DNA from: SKLM01 sp964450435
GTDB lineage: Bacteria > Chloroflexota > Anaerolineae > B4-G1
NCBI GenBank assembly: GCA_964450435.1
Contig: CAYVCX010000056.1
Span: forward strand, 1-20,618
Length of the DNA stretch: 20,618 nt
Direction of reading: 5' to 3'
The notes under the pieces were generated by a model, which ran no database searches, was not told the origin of the DNA, and saw nothing but the letters and a program-made list of their open reading frames with translations. Shown piece by piece: positions 1 to 7,398 of the stretch. Made by a program: the position numbers and the translations under genes. Numbering within the stretch: the stretch's first letter is position 1; the number at the start of each line of letters is the position of its first letter.

Positions 1-713
1 TCCGGGCGCCCCGGATCGGTCAAGCGCCGACGCTGAGGATCGGTGACCATGGTCATCACGCGCTTCTCAATCTCCTCGGGGGTCGCCGCGATCTCGATAT
101 GGTTGCCCAGAGACTTGCTCATCTTGTGCTGGCCGTCCAGTCCGAGCACCTTGGGGAAGCCTGTATACTTGGCCTGGGGCTCAACGAGGACCTGGCCGTA
201 GCGATGGTTGAAGCGGCGCACGACATCGCGGGTGAACTCCAGATGGGCGGCCTGATCCACTCCGACCGGGACTGTATCCGCCTTGTAGAGCGTGATGTCG
301 GCAGCCATGAGCACCGGGTAGCCCACCAGGCCGTAGTTGACGTTCTCAGGCTGCTGCCGCACCTTTTCCTTGAACGTGGGCAGGCGCGTCAGACGGCCCA
401 AAGGGGTGACCATTGAGAGCAGCGTATGGAGCTGGGTGACCTGAGGTACGTGCGACTGGACGAATAGAATGGTGTCCCGGTTCTCAGGATCGATACCGGC
501 GGCCAACCAGTCCAGCGCCATCTCGTAGGTCCACTCGCGCAGCTTGCTGGTGTCCTCCAGGGTGGTGAGGGCGTGAAGGTCAACAATGCAGTAGATGCAG
601 TCGTAGTCATCCTGAAGGGCGACGTAATTGCGGATGGCCCCCAGATAGTTACCCAGGTGCTGGCGCCCTGTCGGTCGGGCACCAGAAAAGACGCGGCCTC
701 TCTGATTGCTCAT
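1..713 (-). CDS. trpS: Tryptophan--tRNA ligase TrpS (3' end cut by window edge)
   Basis: Charges tRNA-Trp with tryptophan using ATP in the cytoplasm. The first 237 codons are visible and run off the left edge, so about the last third of a typical 330-residue enzyme is missing. The class I signatures are both present: the HIGH-type motif HLGN inside SGARPTGRQHLGNYLGA at about residues 10-26, and KMSKS near residue 200. The tryptophan-site features YPVLMAADI and VPVGVDQ lie between them in the expected order. The ATG at 713-711 is preceded by a purine-rich GAAGGGAAGGA about 10 nt upstream. The gene is separated from acpS by 407 nt and appears to have its own promoter at 904-932, so it is probably a separate transcription unit. 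No frame disruption is seen in the visible part. Confidence 0.96.
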   Translation of the reverse strand, partial: MSNQRGRVFSGARPTGRQHLGNYLGAIRNYVALQDDYDCIYCIVDLHALTTLEDTSKLREWTYEMALDWLAAGIDPENRDTILFVQSHVPQVTQLHTLLSMVTPLGRLTRLPTFKEKVRQQPENVNYGLVGYPVLMAADITLYKADTVPVGVDQAAHLEFTRDVVRRFNHRYGQVLVEPQAKYTGFPKVLGLDGQHKMSKSLGNHIEIAATPEEIEKRVMTMVTDPQRRRLTDPGRP

Positions 714-769
714 TGTGCGAGGATTCCTTCCCTTCTCCTACTGTCACTCTCCACTACTACAACCGCATT

Positions 770-802
770 TGTCATTCCGAGGAGCGCAGCGACGAGGAAT
801 CT
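770..802. repeat. Dispersed palindromic repeat of the CATTCCGAG...GAGGAAT type
   Basis: On the plus strand this reads TGTCATTCCGAGGAGCGCAG followed by CGACGAGGAATCT. The ends ATTCC and GGAAT are inverted, and the middle GAGGAGCG/CGACGAG is quasi-palindromic. Short elements of this wording recur in many copies in diverse bacterial genomes. Recognition here is by sequence resemblance; only one copy is in the window. It sits inside the predicted trpS leader, about 57 nt before the start codon. Confidence 0.55.
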
Positions 803-882
803 CGCTCACGCTGACCAAGACTAATACACACGTGGGCGCTCCTCGGCCGTCCAGGAAGCTCTGATTGCCGATGTGCGGTTTT

Positions 883-910
883 AGTACTAGCGTATCCTGA
901 GCTAGTGTAC
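883..910. promoter_or_regulatory. Inverted repeat with CTAG cores, putative operator for trpS
   Basis: ACTAGC (886-891) and GCTAGT (901-906) form perfect 6-bp arms around a 9-nt spacer, flanked by AGT on the left and GTAC on the right. The right arm overlaps the predicted -10 box of the trpS promoter, and the repeat covers the expected transcription start, which is where a repressor would act. CTAG half sites also occur in E. coli TrpR operators, but there the two CTAGs are 4 bp apart and here they are 11 bp apart. The regulator is therefore unknown. Confidence 0.4.
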
Positions 911-932
911 CACATGGGTCGCCCCCAGACAA
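904..932 (-). promoter_or_regulatory. Predicted sigma70-type promoter of trpS
   Basis: On the minus strand, TTGTCT (932-927), a 17-bp spacer and TACACT (909-904). Each hexamer matches the consensus at 4 of 6 positions with optimal spacing. The transcript would start near 897, giving a leader of about 185 nt. Predicted by eye only. Confidence 0.45.
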
Positions 933-1048
933 GAACAGCCCGGCCCCGAACAGACCCGCGACCTGCCCAGGAGACCCGAGATGACTGGCATTCACGAGGA
1001 CGTGCCTTCCGGCGAGATGCTTCCGCGTGCTTGCCAATCCCGCAGCCT

Positions 1049-1081
1049 CCAGGGACCTCACCCAAGCGCCGGTGACCCTGG
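1049..1081 (-). terminator. Hairpin after acpS, terminator-like but without a U tract
   Basis: On the minus strand the stem CCAGGG-TCACC pairs with GGTGA-GGT-CCCTGG: 11 base pairs with a 3-nt bulge and an 8-nt loop. It lies 40 nt past the acpS stop codon, at the end of the ugd-acpS operon. No run of T follows, so it may stabilise the mRNA 3' end or act with a factor rather than being a classical intrinsic terminator. Confidence 0.4.
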
Positions 1082-1120
1082 TAATGCGGGCACACAGCGC
1101 TGAGGAAACGACAGAGCCAG

Positions 1121-1495
1121 CTACTGCGCCACGACGAAGGCTACTGCGTGCTCCTCCGTGTGCGAGAGGCTGACGGCCCACTCGCTGAGGCCCAACTCCG
1201 CCGCTCGCTCGGCGGCACGGCCGTGGAGCCGCACCATCGGTTTTCCCCGATGGTCCCCCACGATCTCCGCTTCGTGCCACGCGATTCCCTCGCGGGCCAT
1301 CATGCGCATGCCCACGCCCAGCGCCTTGGCAACCGCCTCCTTGGCCGCGAAACGAGCAGCTAGCTCGGCGGGGCGGCGACGGGAGTAGGCGACCTCAGCG
1401 GGTGTGAAGACGCGCTCCAAAAACCGATCTCCATACCGATCCAGAACGCGCTCCACGCGGGAGATCCTGATCAGGTCCACGCCGCTAGTCAGCAC
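1121..1495 (-). CDS. acpS: Holo-[acyl-carrier-protein] synthase AcpS
   Basis: Transfers 4'-phosphopantetheine from CoA to the conserved serine of apo-ACP, activating it for fatty acid synthesis. At 124 residues it has the usual length of the family. The family motifs are in order: GVDLIRI near the N terminus with the metal-binding Asp, RFAAKEAVAKALG at about residues 47-59 with the metal-binding Glu, and SLSHTEEHAVAFV at the C terminus. The start codon is GTG at 1495-1493, and the gene overlaps the end of the Nudix gene by 7 nt, so translational coupling is likely. The ribosome binding site is weak, and I found no better in-frame start upstream. It is the last gene of the operon that begins with ugd. 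Confidence 0.95.
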   Translation of the reverse strand: MLTSGVDLIRISRVERVLDRYGDRFLERVFTPAEVAYSRRRPAELAARFAAKEAVAKALGVGMRMMAREGIAWHEAEIVGDHRGKPMVRLHGRAAERAAELGLSEWAVSLSHTEEHAVAFVVAQ

Positions 1496-2145
1496 AGCAG
1501 CACATCACTCAAAGGGCTAAGGGCGTCGGTCCCGTCGAAGTAGGGCACGGGCGCCTCGCCACGCATCTGCTTGAACACAAAGGGGACCCTCAGATGGTGC
1601 CCCGGAGAGAGCAGCGTCAGACGATCCTCCCGAAAGAATGCAGGATCGGTCAGCTCCAGGCCCGGCTTTGCGGGACCATCCTTCCCGTCCGCCAGGAAGA
1701 CGGCGTGATACATCTCGGCGTTGGTGTGACCGCGCCACGAACGGGAGTCAAGTATCCCCGGAAGCCAGGTCACCGTGCCACAGACGCCAGCCTCCTCCCG
1801 CAGCTCGCGCTGAGCCCACTCGGCCAGCGTCTCGCCCACCTCCGTCAGGCCGCCCTGGAGCGCCCACAGGTCATCGTCCTCGCATCGGATGCGGGTCAGT
1901 GCACCATCGCAAGGAACGGCAGCCTCCGCCCCTGCCAACGGGCTCACGTGCAGCGTGTTATCCCGGAATTGCATCAGCACCTGGTCGGGGAACCGCTGCT
2001 TCAGCGTAGCGATCAGCCTCGCACTGGCGGCTAGAAGGCGCTCATAGCTCTCTTCATCGTAGCGGGACTTAGCGAAGTCCCCGCTCAGGCAGGCGACGGC
2101 ACGCAGTTCGTCGGCGACGCGGTAGAGCTGTTCGGCTGCTGACAT
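1489..2145 (-). CDS. Nudix hydrolase with an N-terminal helical domain
   Basis: A pyrophosphohydrolase of nucleoside diphosphate-linked substrates. The 23-residue Nudix box is complete at residues 99-121: G-x5-E-x7-RELREEAGV, containing the Mg-binding Glu residues. About 65 residues precede the Nudix fold and form a helix-rich domain (LYRVADELRAVA...YDEESYERLLAASARL). This arrangement matches the group annotated as Nudix hydrolases with an N-terminal domain, in which ADP-ribose and other NDP-sugars are common substrates. The substrate cannot be read from the sequence. The ATG at 2145 lies 12 nt after the upstream M16 gene and has only a weak ribosome binding site, so translation probably depends on coupling. 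Confidence 0.88.
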   Translation of the reverse strand: MSAAEQLYRVADELRAVACLSGDFAKSRYDEESYERLLAASARLIATLKQRFPDQVLMQFRDNTLHVSPLAGAEAAVPCDGALTRIRCEDDDLWALQGGLTEVGETLAEWAQRELREEAGVCGTVTWLPGILDSRSWRGHTNAEMYHAVFLADGKDGPAKPGLELTDPAFFREDRLTLLSPGHHLRVPFVFKQMRGEAPVPYFDGTDALSPLSDVLLC

Positions 2146-2157
2146 CGCTGGGCGTAC

Positions 2158-3429
2158 TCAGGAAGCCGGCGGGCCGGCGACCGCCAGGGCGTGGGCGTCG
2201 GGGTCGAGCCAGCGTTGCGCGGCCGCTAGCACCCGCTCCGCCGTGACTGCTTCGATCAGTCCCTCATAGCGCTGCAGATAGTCGAGCCCCAGGTCGTACC
2301 GTTCCATACTGAGGATTGTGCTCGCAACGCCCGCGTTGGTCTCCAGATGGAGAGGCATGCTGCCTGTCAGGTAGGCCCGGCTGTCGCTCAGCTCGTCCTC
2401 GTCGACCGGCTCCTGGCAGATGCGGCGAATCTCAGCTCGAATGCTTTCAATGGCCCGGTCGACGTTGGCCGGATTGACGCCGGCAACGACCCGCCAGGGC
2501 CCGGGGCCCGGCCCGCCGCTCAACTTACTATACGAAGAGTAGGCCAATCCCTGCTCGTCGCGGACTTTCTCTCCCAGCCGTCCCATCAGGCCGAAGACGC
2601 CCAAAACGGTGTTGCACACGCGTGCATCAAGGTAGTCTGGATGCAAACGCGAAGGACCAGGGTAGCCAAGGACGATCTCCGACTGGGTCTTATCCGGGAT
2701 CGTGACGGTCCGCCGCCGCACCTCGGTGATGGGCGGTACATCAGGCAGGGGCTGGCGCGCGTACGTGGGTGCATCCCAGTCTCCGAAGGCGGCCTCGACC
2801 TGGGCCAGCACCTGGTCGGTCTCGACGGCGCCCACCACGACCAGGATCATGCCCTCGGGGCCAAAGCCGCCCGCGTGGAACGCCACCAGATCATTGCGAT
2901 CGATGTCCGCGATGGTGTCCGGATAGCCGCTGACGCTGACGGCGTAGGGGTGGCCCTCGGGATACGCCAACTCGCAGAACGTGAGGTTTGCCATGCGCCC
3001 CGCGTCGTGGGCCCGTTCACCCAGATCAGCCAGGATCTCGCCCCGTAGCTTCTCCACCTCGTCCGCGAGAAAAGACGGACGCCGCAGGACATCAGACAGT
3101 ATCTCCAGCATCAGTGGCAGGTCTTCACTCAAGCTCTTGCCGCCGAAGCTAGTGATGTGCGTACCGCCACTGATTCCCATGCTCGCCCCGACCGACTCCA
3201 GCGCCTCGTATATCTGATCGAAAGAACGGTTCTCCGCACCGCGCATAAGCGCATCGGCTGTGAAACTGCTCAACCCTGCCTGCTCAGGGGCCTCGTCGTA
3301 CGCGCCCACGCGCAAGATGCCCGTCACGACCGCGGAGGGGCTGGCACGGTTCTCCCGTATGAGGAGCACGGCCCCATTCGGCAGCGTGTGGCGGGTGATG
3401 TCACTCGGCCCGGGGACAGACACGTTCAT
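2158..3429 (-). CDS. M16 family peptidase-like protein lacking the zinc site (partner subunit)
   Basis: An M16 (insulinase/pitrilysin) fold protein of 423 residues with two homologous halves. Where the family has HxxEH, this protein reads GLSSFTADAL at residues 52-61, so His, Glu and His are replaced by Ser55, Ala58 and Asp59, and it cannot bind catalytic zinc. The C-terminal half keeps the features that shape the substrate cleft, including GRLGEKVRDEQGLAYSSYS with an Arg and Tyr as seen in non-catalytic partner subunits. Bacterial M16B enzymes and mitochondrial processing peptidase pair one active with one inactive chain, and the active gene lies 72 nt upstream. The ATG at 3429 directly abuts AGGAG with no spacing; the GTG two codons in, at 3423, has the better 6-nt spacing and may be the real start. 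Confidence 0.92.
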   Translation of the reverse strand: MNVSVPGPSDITRHTLPNGAVLLIRENRASPSAVVTGILRVGAYDEAPEQAGLSSFTADALMRGAENRSFDQIYEALESVGASMGISGGTHITSFGGKSLSEDLPLMLEILSDVLRRPSFLADEVEKLRGEILADLGERAHDAGRMANLTFCELAYPEGHPYAVSVSGYPDTIADIDRNDLVAFHAGGFGPEGMILVVVGAVETDQVLAQVEAAFGDWDAPTYARQPLPDVPPITEVRRRTVTIPDKTQSEIVLGYPGPSRLHPDYLDARVCNTVLGVFGLMGRLGEKVRDEQGLAYSSYSKLSGGPGPGPWRVVAGVNPANVDRAIESIRAEIRRICQEPVDEDELSDSRAYLTGSMPLHLETNAGVASTILSMERYDLGLDYLQRYEGLIEAVTAERVLAAAQRWLDPDAHALAVAGPPAS

Positions 3430-3501
3430 CTCCTGATACGGGGACCACAGACGCGGCCCGCTCCTTCGGCCTTCCGATGGCGTGGCTGGCGCCCGATTGG
3501 C

Positions 3502-4839
3502 TCACCGCTCACAGCTCGGCCTGTTGTTGGTGGGCACGTACCACGCCAGGGTGCGTCTGGAGCGATCAAAGACGTTCTCCGCGACACGCCTCACGCCCTC
3601 CACGGTGACGGCACTCAGATTCTCGAGGTAGGTCTCTGCCCAGGTGTGGTCGGCGAAGATCTCACTGAAGCCAAGCCAGAGCGCCTGCCCGGTGACCGAC
3701 TCGCTGGAATACGCAAACTGGGCCTGAGCCTGCTTGATCGCCTTGTCCACCTCTCGCTGGGTCACATCCTCAGTCTGTACGCGATCCAGCTCCGTCTTCA
3801 GCACCTCCTCAACCTCGCCCCGGGAACAGCCGGGCCGCACGACGGCGGAGAGAGTGTAGGGAAACGGATCAACGGTGGGGAGCAGCAGGCCGGAGACGTA
3901 GACCGCCAGCTCCTGCGCCACCAGGGCCTTGTAGAGCCGGCAGCTCTTGTTGGTGAGACCACCCCCCTGGAAAGTCATGGCACTCGCTCCGGTCAGGATA
4001 GCATTGAGCACAGCTATGGCGAAGAAATCGGGCTCGCGCACGCTGGGTGCTCGGAACGCTACCTTGAGATAGGGGACGAACCCCTCCCGGCGCACGATAA
4101 CACGGCGCTCACCCCTCTGGAGGGGCTCGACGGCCGTCACGGGCGGCACAGCGTCCCCGCGCGGGATGACACCAAAGTGCTCTTCGATCAACTCCAACAT
4201 GGCACCGGCGTCAAAATCCCCAGCGGCCACGGCCAGCGCATTGTTGGGCACATAGTAGGTGCGGTAGTGCTGGTGGAGCTGCTCCCGGTCGATCGTCTCC
4301 AGGTCGCACATATGACCGATGGTAGGGCTACCGTACGGGTGCACGCGGAACGCAGCTCCCATCAATTCCTCGTTGAGCAGGAACTCGGGGCTGTTCTCGG
4401 CGCCCTGTCGCTCGCTGATGATCACCGAACGCTCGGCCTTGACCTCTTCCGGATCGAAGGACGCGTTCGCCATGCGATCCGCCTCAATGCGAAGCGATAG
4501 CTCAATCCGATCCCTGGGCAGCGTCGCGAAGAAGGTGGTGAAATCATACGAGGTGGCGCCATTGAACACACCGCCGTGACGCGCGATGCCCTTCTCGGCG
4601 GCGCCCTTGGGGAAGCGAGCAGTGCCCTTGAAGAGCATATGCTCGACCCAGTGAGAGATCCCCGTCACCCCCAGACGTTCGTTGCGGCTTCCCACCCGGT
4701 ACCAGACCCAGAAGCTCGCCACGGGCGCCGCGTGCACCTCTTTTACCAGAACCGCCAGACCGTTGGGCAGGCGCGACTGGAGAAAGCGGCCCGGTGGGGA
4801 GCCAGAACTGCCGATGGGGGACGAGCCGGGGGCCGACAT
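3502..4839 (-). CDS. Zinc-dependent M16 family peptidase (catalytic subunit)
   Basis: Processing-type metalloendopeptidase of the insulinase/pitrilysin family. The inverted zinc motif HWVEH is at residues 63-67 within GISHWVEHMLFKGT, and the third zinc ligand is the Glu of VIISERQ about 75 residues later (Glu143), the expected spacing. It has 445 residues with the usual two-domain half of M16B enzymes. No signal peptide or membrane segment is evident, so a cytoplasmic location is likely. With the inactive homologue downstream it probably forms a heterodimer. The start is GTG at 4842 or the ATG directly after it at 4839, which is used here; either begins immediately behind the ugd stop codon, so translation is likely coupled. 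Natural substrates of such bacterial pairs are mostly unknown. Confidence 0.94.
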   Translation of the reverse strand: MSAPGSSPIGSSGSPPGRFLQSRLPNGLAVLVKEVHAAPVASFWVWYRVGSRNERLGVTGISHWVEHMLFKGTARFPKGAAEKGIARHGGVFNGATSYDFTTFFATLPRDRIELSLRIEADRMANASFDPEEVKAERSVIISERQGAENSPEFLLNEELMGAAFRVHPYGSPTIGHMCDLETIDREQLHQHYRTYYVPNNALAVAAGDFDAGAMLELIEEHFGVIPRGDAVPPVTAVEPLQRGERRVIVRREGFVPYLKVAFRAPSVREPDFFAIAVLNAILTGASAMTFQGGGLTNKSCRLYKALVAQELAVYVSGLLLPTVDPFPYTLSAVVRPGCSRGEVEEVLKTELDRVQTEDVTQREVDKAIKQAQAQFAYSSESVTGQALWLGFSEIFADHTWAETYLENLSAVTVEGVRRVAENVFDRSRRTLAWYVPTNNRPSCER

Positions 4840-4843
4840 CACG

Positions 4844-6151
4844 CTAATCTAACTCGTATCCCCGCCCGATGCCCCGGTAGTAGAACCCCAGCTCCCTCAT
4901 CCGGGCCGGCTCGTAGATATTGCGTCCGTCGATGACGACGTTTCCCCTCATCAGCTCCCGGATGCGGGCCAGGTCAAGGTTCTTGAACTCGTTCCAGTCG
5001 GTGACGACCACGACACCGTCGCATCCCTCAGCCAGGTCATAAGCGTTGTCCGAGAGCTCAACCTTCGGCAGCACTCGCCTGGCAACCTCCTCGGCCACCG
5101 GGTCGTACGCGCGTACCGTCGCTCCGGCCGACTCCAGCATCCGAGCGATGTAGGCCGCCGGGGATTCGCGCATATCGTCGGTGTTCGGTTTGAAGGCCAA
5201 TCCCAGGAGCCCGATGGTCCTGTCCCGCAGGCCGTCCAGCGCCTCGTCGAGCTTGCGGATCACCTGGCGGCGCTGGTCGTCGTTGATGTCCATCACCGCA
5301 CGCAGCAGTTGAGGATGCCGGCCTTTGACCTCGGCCATGTACGTGAGCGCCTTGACGTCCTTGGGGAAGCAGCTTCCCCCATACCCGACGCCAGCGTCGA
5401 GGTATCCGTGACCGATCCGCTCGTCGTACCCCATGCCGGTGGCGACTTCCTTGACGTCCGCACCAAGGGCTTCGCAGATGTTCGCAATCTCGTTGATGAA
5501 CGATATCCGCGTGGCCAGGAAGGCATTGGAGGCGTACTTGATCATCTCGGCCGTGCGCAGATCTGTGATCATGATGGTCGTGCGCAGCGGAAGGTAGAGC
5601 TGAGCCACCTTCTCCGCCGCCTCACGGCTCAACGACCCCAGCACCACACGGTCGGGGGCCAGGAAGTCGCTGATCGCCGACCCCTCGCGCAGAAACTCTG
5701 GGTTCGATACCACGGCGAAATCGGTGTCCCCGTTCCGATACTGGCGGATGAGATCTGCCACCCAGTCACCGGTCCCCACAGGGACCGTTGCCTTGTTGAC
5801 GATAATCATGGGATGGCCCATCTCCTCGGCGATCGACCGGGCCGCCATCCGCACGTAGCGGAGGTCAGCCTCTCCGTCCACGCCCTCCGGCGTGCCGACC
5901 GCGATGAAGACGAAATCCGCATCCTCCAGGCCCTCCGAGTAGGAGGTGGTGAAGCTCAATCTTCCCGAGGTAACGTTCCGCTCAACCAGATCCTCCAGCC
6001 CCGGCTCATAGATGGGCATCTCGCCCCGATTCAGCTTCTCGATCCTCCCCTCATCGATATCCACGCAGCACACCCGGTTGCCGAGGTCAGCCAGACAGAC
6101 ACCGGTCACCAGACCCACGTAGCCAACACCGACCACCGCTATGTTCTTCAT
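4844..6151 (-). CDS. ugd: UDP-glucose 6-dehydrogenase
   Basis: Oxidises UDP-glucose to UDP-glucuronate with two NAD+, supplying precursors for capsule or envelope polysaccharides. The N-terminal Rossmann motif VVGVGYVGLVTG starts at residue 6. Further family motifs are VGTPEG, NPEFLREG, KYASNAFLA and GGSCFPKD with the catalytic Cys261, followed by LGLAFKPNTDDMRESP in the C-terminal UDP-binding domain. At 435 residues it has the typical length. It is the first gene of a tight cluster with the two M16 genes, the Nudix hydrolase and acpS. A 245-nt gap to the upstream sufB/D gene carries a possible promoter and a small leader hairpin (CCCCG/CGGGG, 6186-6204). No glycosyltransferase or polysaccharide gene lies nearby. 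Related nucleotide-sugar dehydrogenases acting on UDP-ManNAc are possible but less likely given the motifs. Confidence 0.94.
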   Translation of the reverse strand: MKNIAVVGVGYVGLVTGVCLADLGNRVCCVDIDEGRIEKLNRGEMPIYEPGLEDLVERNVTSGRLSFTTSYSEGLEDADFVFIAVGTPEGVDGEADLRYVRMAARSIAEEMGHPMIIVNKATVPVGTGDWVADLIRQYRNGDTDFAVVSNPEFLREGSAISDFLAPDRVVLGSLSREAAEKVAQLYLPLRTTIMITDLRTAEMIKYASNAFLATRISFINEIANICEALGADVKEVATGMGYDERIGHGYLDAGVGYGGSCFPKDVKALTYMAEVKGRHPQLLRAVMDINDDQRRQVIRKLDEALDGLRDRTIGLLGLAFKPNTDDMRESPAAYIARMLESAGATVRAYDPVAEEVARRVLPKVELSDNAYDLAEGCDGVVVVTDWNEFKNLDLARIRELMRGNVVIDGRNIYEPARMRELGFYYRGIGRGYELD

Positions 6152-6208
6152 GTTTGCACCACACTCCTTGATAGAGCCAGACCGTCCCCGAGTCCGCGAC
6201 GGGGCTCA

Positions 6209-6237
6209 ATGATACCACGGTCACCCATTTCTACCAG
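6209..6237 (-). promoter_or_regulatory. Possible extended -10 promoter of the ugd operon
   Basis: On the minus strand, TGGTATCAT provides an extended -10 element (TATCAT at 6214-6209), 17 bp downstream of a weak -35, CTGGTA (6237-6232). The transcript would start near 6202, about 50 nt before the ugd ATG, and would contain the CCCCG/CGGGG hairpin at 6186-6204. The -10 is good and the -35 poor. Confidence 0.35.
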
Positions 6238-6396
6238 GCTGTAGCAGCCCGACCCGTCGACAGGCAACCAGCGCCGCGAAGCTCGAGAACGCACCCCACT
6301 CAGCACGTGGAGCCAGATTCCCCGGCACAGCAGCCTGACGCAAGCGCTGACGGACGAGGGCTGCCTCCTCGAGGGATGGCCATTTTCGCGCCGGAC

Positions 6397-7398
6397 CTAT
6401 GCCCTCAGCATCCCCCGAATAATGACGTCGACAGCTTCTTCCTCGCTGAGACCCCGCGCCATCAGAGTCTCCAGTTCCTGTCTCCCCACACTGCCAATCG
6501 CCGCCTCGTGGGTCACCCGAGCCCTGTCGTTGCGAACGACCACCACAGGGACGTTCCGCGCCTCCGCGCCTCCGCGCACGATCTCGGTGCAGTCCATGTG
6601 GCCCACTGCCCCAGGAGCGTTGCCCTCGGCGGTCGTGTAGACCTCACTTCTGGCTTCATCCCGCACAGCAACGCGCGTCCTGGTCAGCCCGCGCGCTCCT
6701 TCGCCGTTGAGACGCACGACCTCCTCCACCCTGATATCGTCCTGTCCAGAACCGTAGGCCTTGGCAACCAACTCGACCACGCCGCGCGCTGCCACGTCGA
6801 CCTCGAAGTCGATGGCCATCCGACCGACCCGGCCCTCGGTCAAGTTGAACTCGGTCTCCAGGCGCCCGCCCTCGTCGACCACCGCGTGGGTCGTCGGCAG
6901 AACCTCAATGCCGCCTTCCGGCCCGTGGTAGTGCGCTTCGCTGTAGCGCATCGTCGCATTGGCACCCACGTGGACCTGCGCATCCATCACGTGCTTGAGC
7001 CGGACCGCATTGGGGAAGGTGCAGTGAGCGAGAAAGCCGACCTCCGCTCCCTCGCCTATCTCGAATTGAGAGTCGATCTCCTGCAGCCCTTCCTCGGTGG
7101 TCATGCCGAAGCAGAGGTGGACCGGGTGCTCGAGCTTCGTGCCCGGTGCGACGGTGATGCGGGCGCGCACGCCGTGCTCGTGCTCATCGGCCTCTATCGT
7201 CACTCCCTCGGCCTGGTTGACAGCCAGCACATCGTTGGCGCTGATCACGGCGCTGGCGCCCCGCTCCGTCTGCAACACATCAGGCTTGCCACCGGCCTTC
7301 TCATACGCCTCCAGCATGGCCTCGAACTCGCGAGCCCAGGCGGGATCGCGCTTCTCCAGGAGCGACTGCCGGACGGGTGATGCGCTGTCTCTACTCAT
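6397..7398 (-). CDS. SufB/SufD-type Fe-S cluster scaffold (SmsB-like)
   Basis: Scaffold of the SUF family on which Fe-S clusters are assembled with the SufC ATPase. At 333 residues it is shorter than classical SufB (about 470-495). It consists of a short N-terminal helical part and the beta-helix core. Core signatures are FLAHCTFP, EAHYHGPEGG, VGHMDCTEIV and THEAAIGSV, followed by the C-terminal LETLMARGLSEEEAVDVII that docks SufC. It keeps both a Cys (in MDCTEIV) and the His/Glu of THEA, positions important for cluster assembly in SufB and SufD. Only this one scaffold gene accompanies sufC, and no sufS, sufU or sufE is in the window. That fits the two-gene SUF-like minimal system (SMS/SufBC). 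The ATG at 7398 overlaps the sufC end by 8 nt and has a good AAGGGG site 7 nt upstream. Confidence 0.92.
   Translation of the reverse strand: MSRDSASPVRQSLLEKRDPAWAREFEAMLEAYEKAGGKPDVLQTERGASAVISANDVLAVNQAEGVTIEADEHEHGVRARITVAPGTKLEHPVHLCFGMTTEEGLQEIDSQFEIGEGAEVGFLAHCTFPNAVRLKHVMDAQVHVGANATMRYSEAHYHGPEGGIEVLPTTHAVVDEGGRLETEFNLTEGRVGRMAIDFEVDVAARGVVELVAKAYGSGQDDIRVEEVVRLNGEGARGLTRTRVAVRDEARSEVYTTAEGNAPGAVGHMDCTEIVRGGAEARNVPVVVVRNDRARVTHEAAIGSVGRQELETLMARGLSEEEAVDVIIRGMLRA

Larger units (their letters stand above)
714..1120. other. Intergenic region between acpS and trpS
   Basis: 407 bp without a convincing gene. Going leftward on the minus strand it holds a strong hairpin just after acpS, a sigma70-like promoter overlapping an inverted repeat with CTAG cores, and then a leader of about 185 nt that contains a dispersed-repeat-like palindrome. 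I looked for a T-box (conserved TGGNACCGCG segment and terminator helix), which some bacteria place before trpS, and did not find it. Confidence 0.6.

Noticed and set aside
714..932. T-box riboswitch before trpS
   Set aside because: No conserved TGGNACCGCG-type antiterminator segment, no recognisable stem I specifier region and no terminator helix with a T run.
744..1280. Minus-strand frame of 178 codons overlapping acpS
   Set aside because: It is out of frame with acpS, rich in Arg/Gly, and runs through a promoter, hairpin and repeat; no family resemblance.
3157..4500. Long plus-strand open frame opposite the M16 genes
   Set aside because: It spans the boundary of two real minus-strand genes and shows no recognisable motif; the M16 motifs on the other strand explain the sequence.
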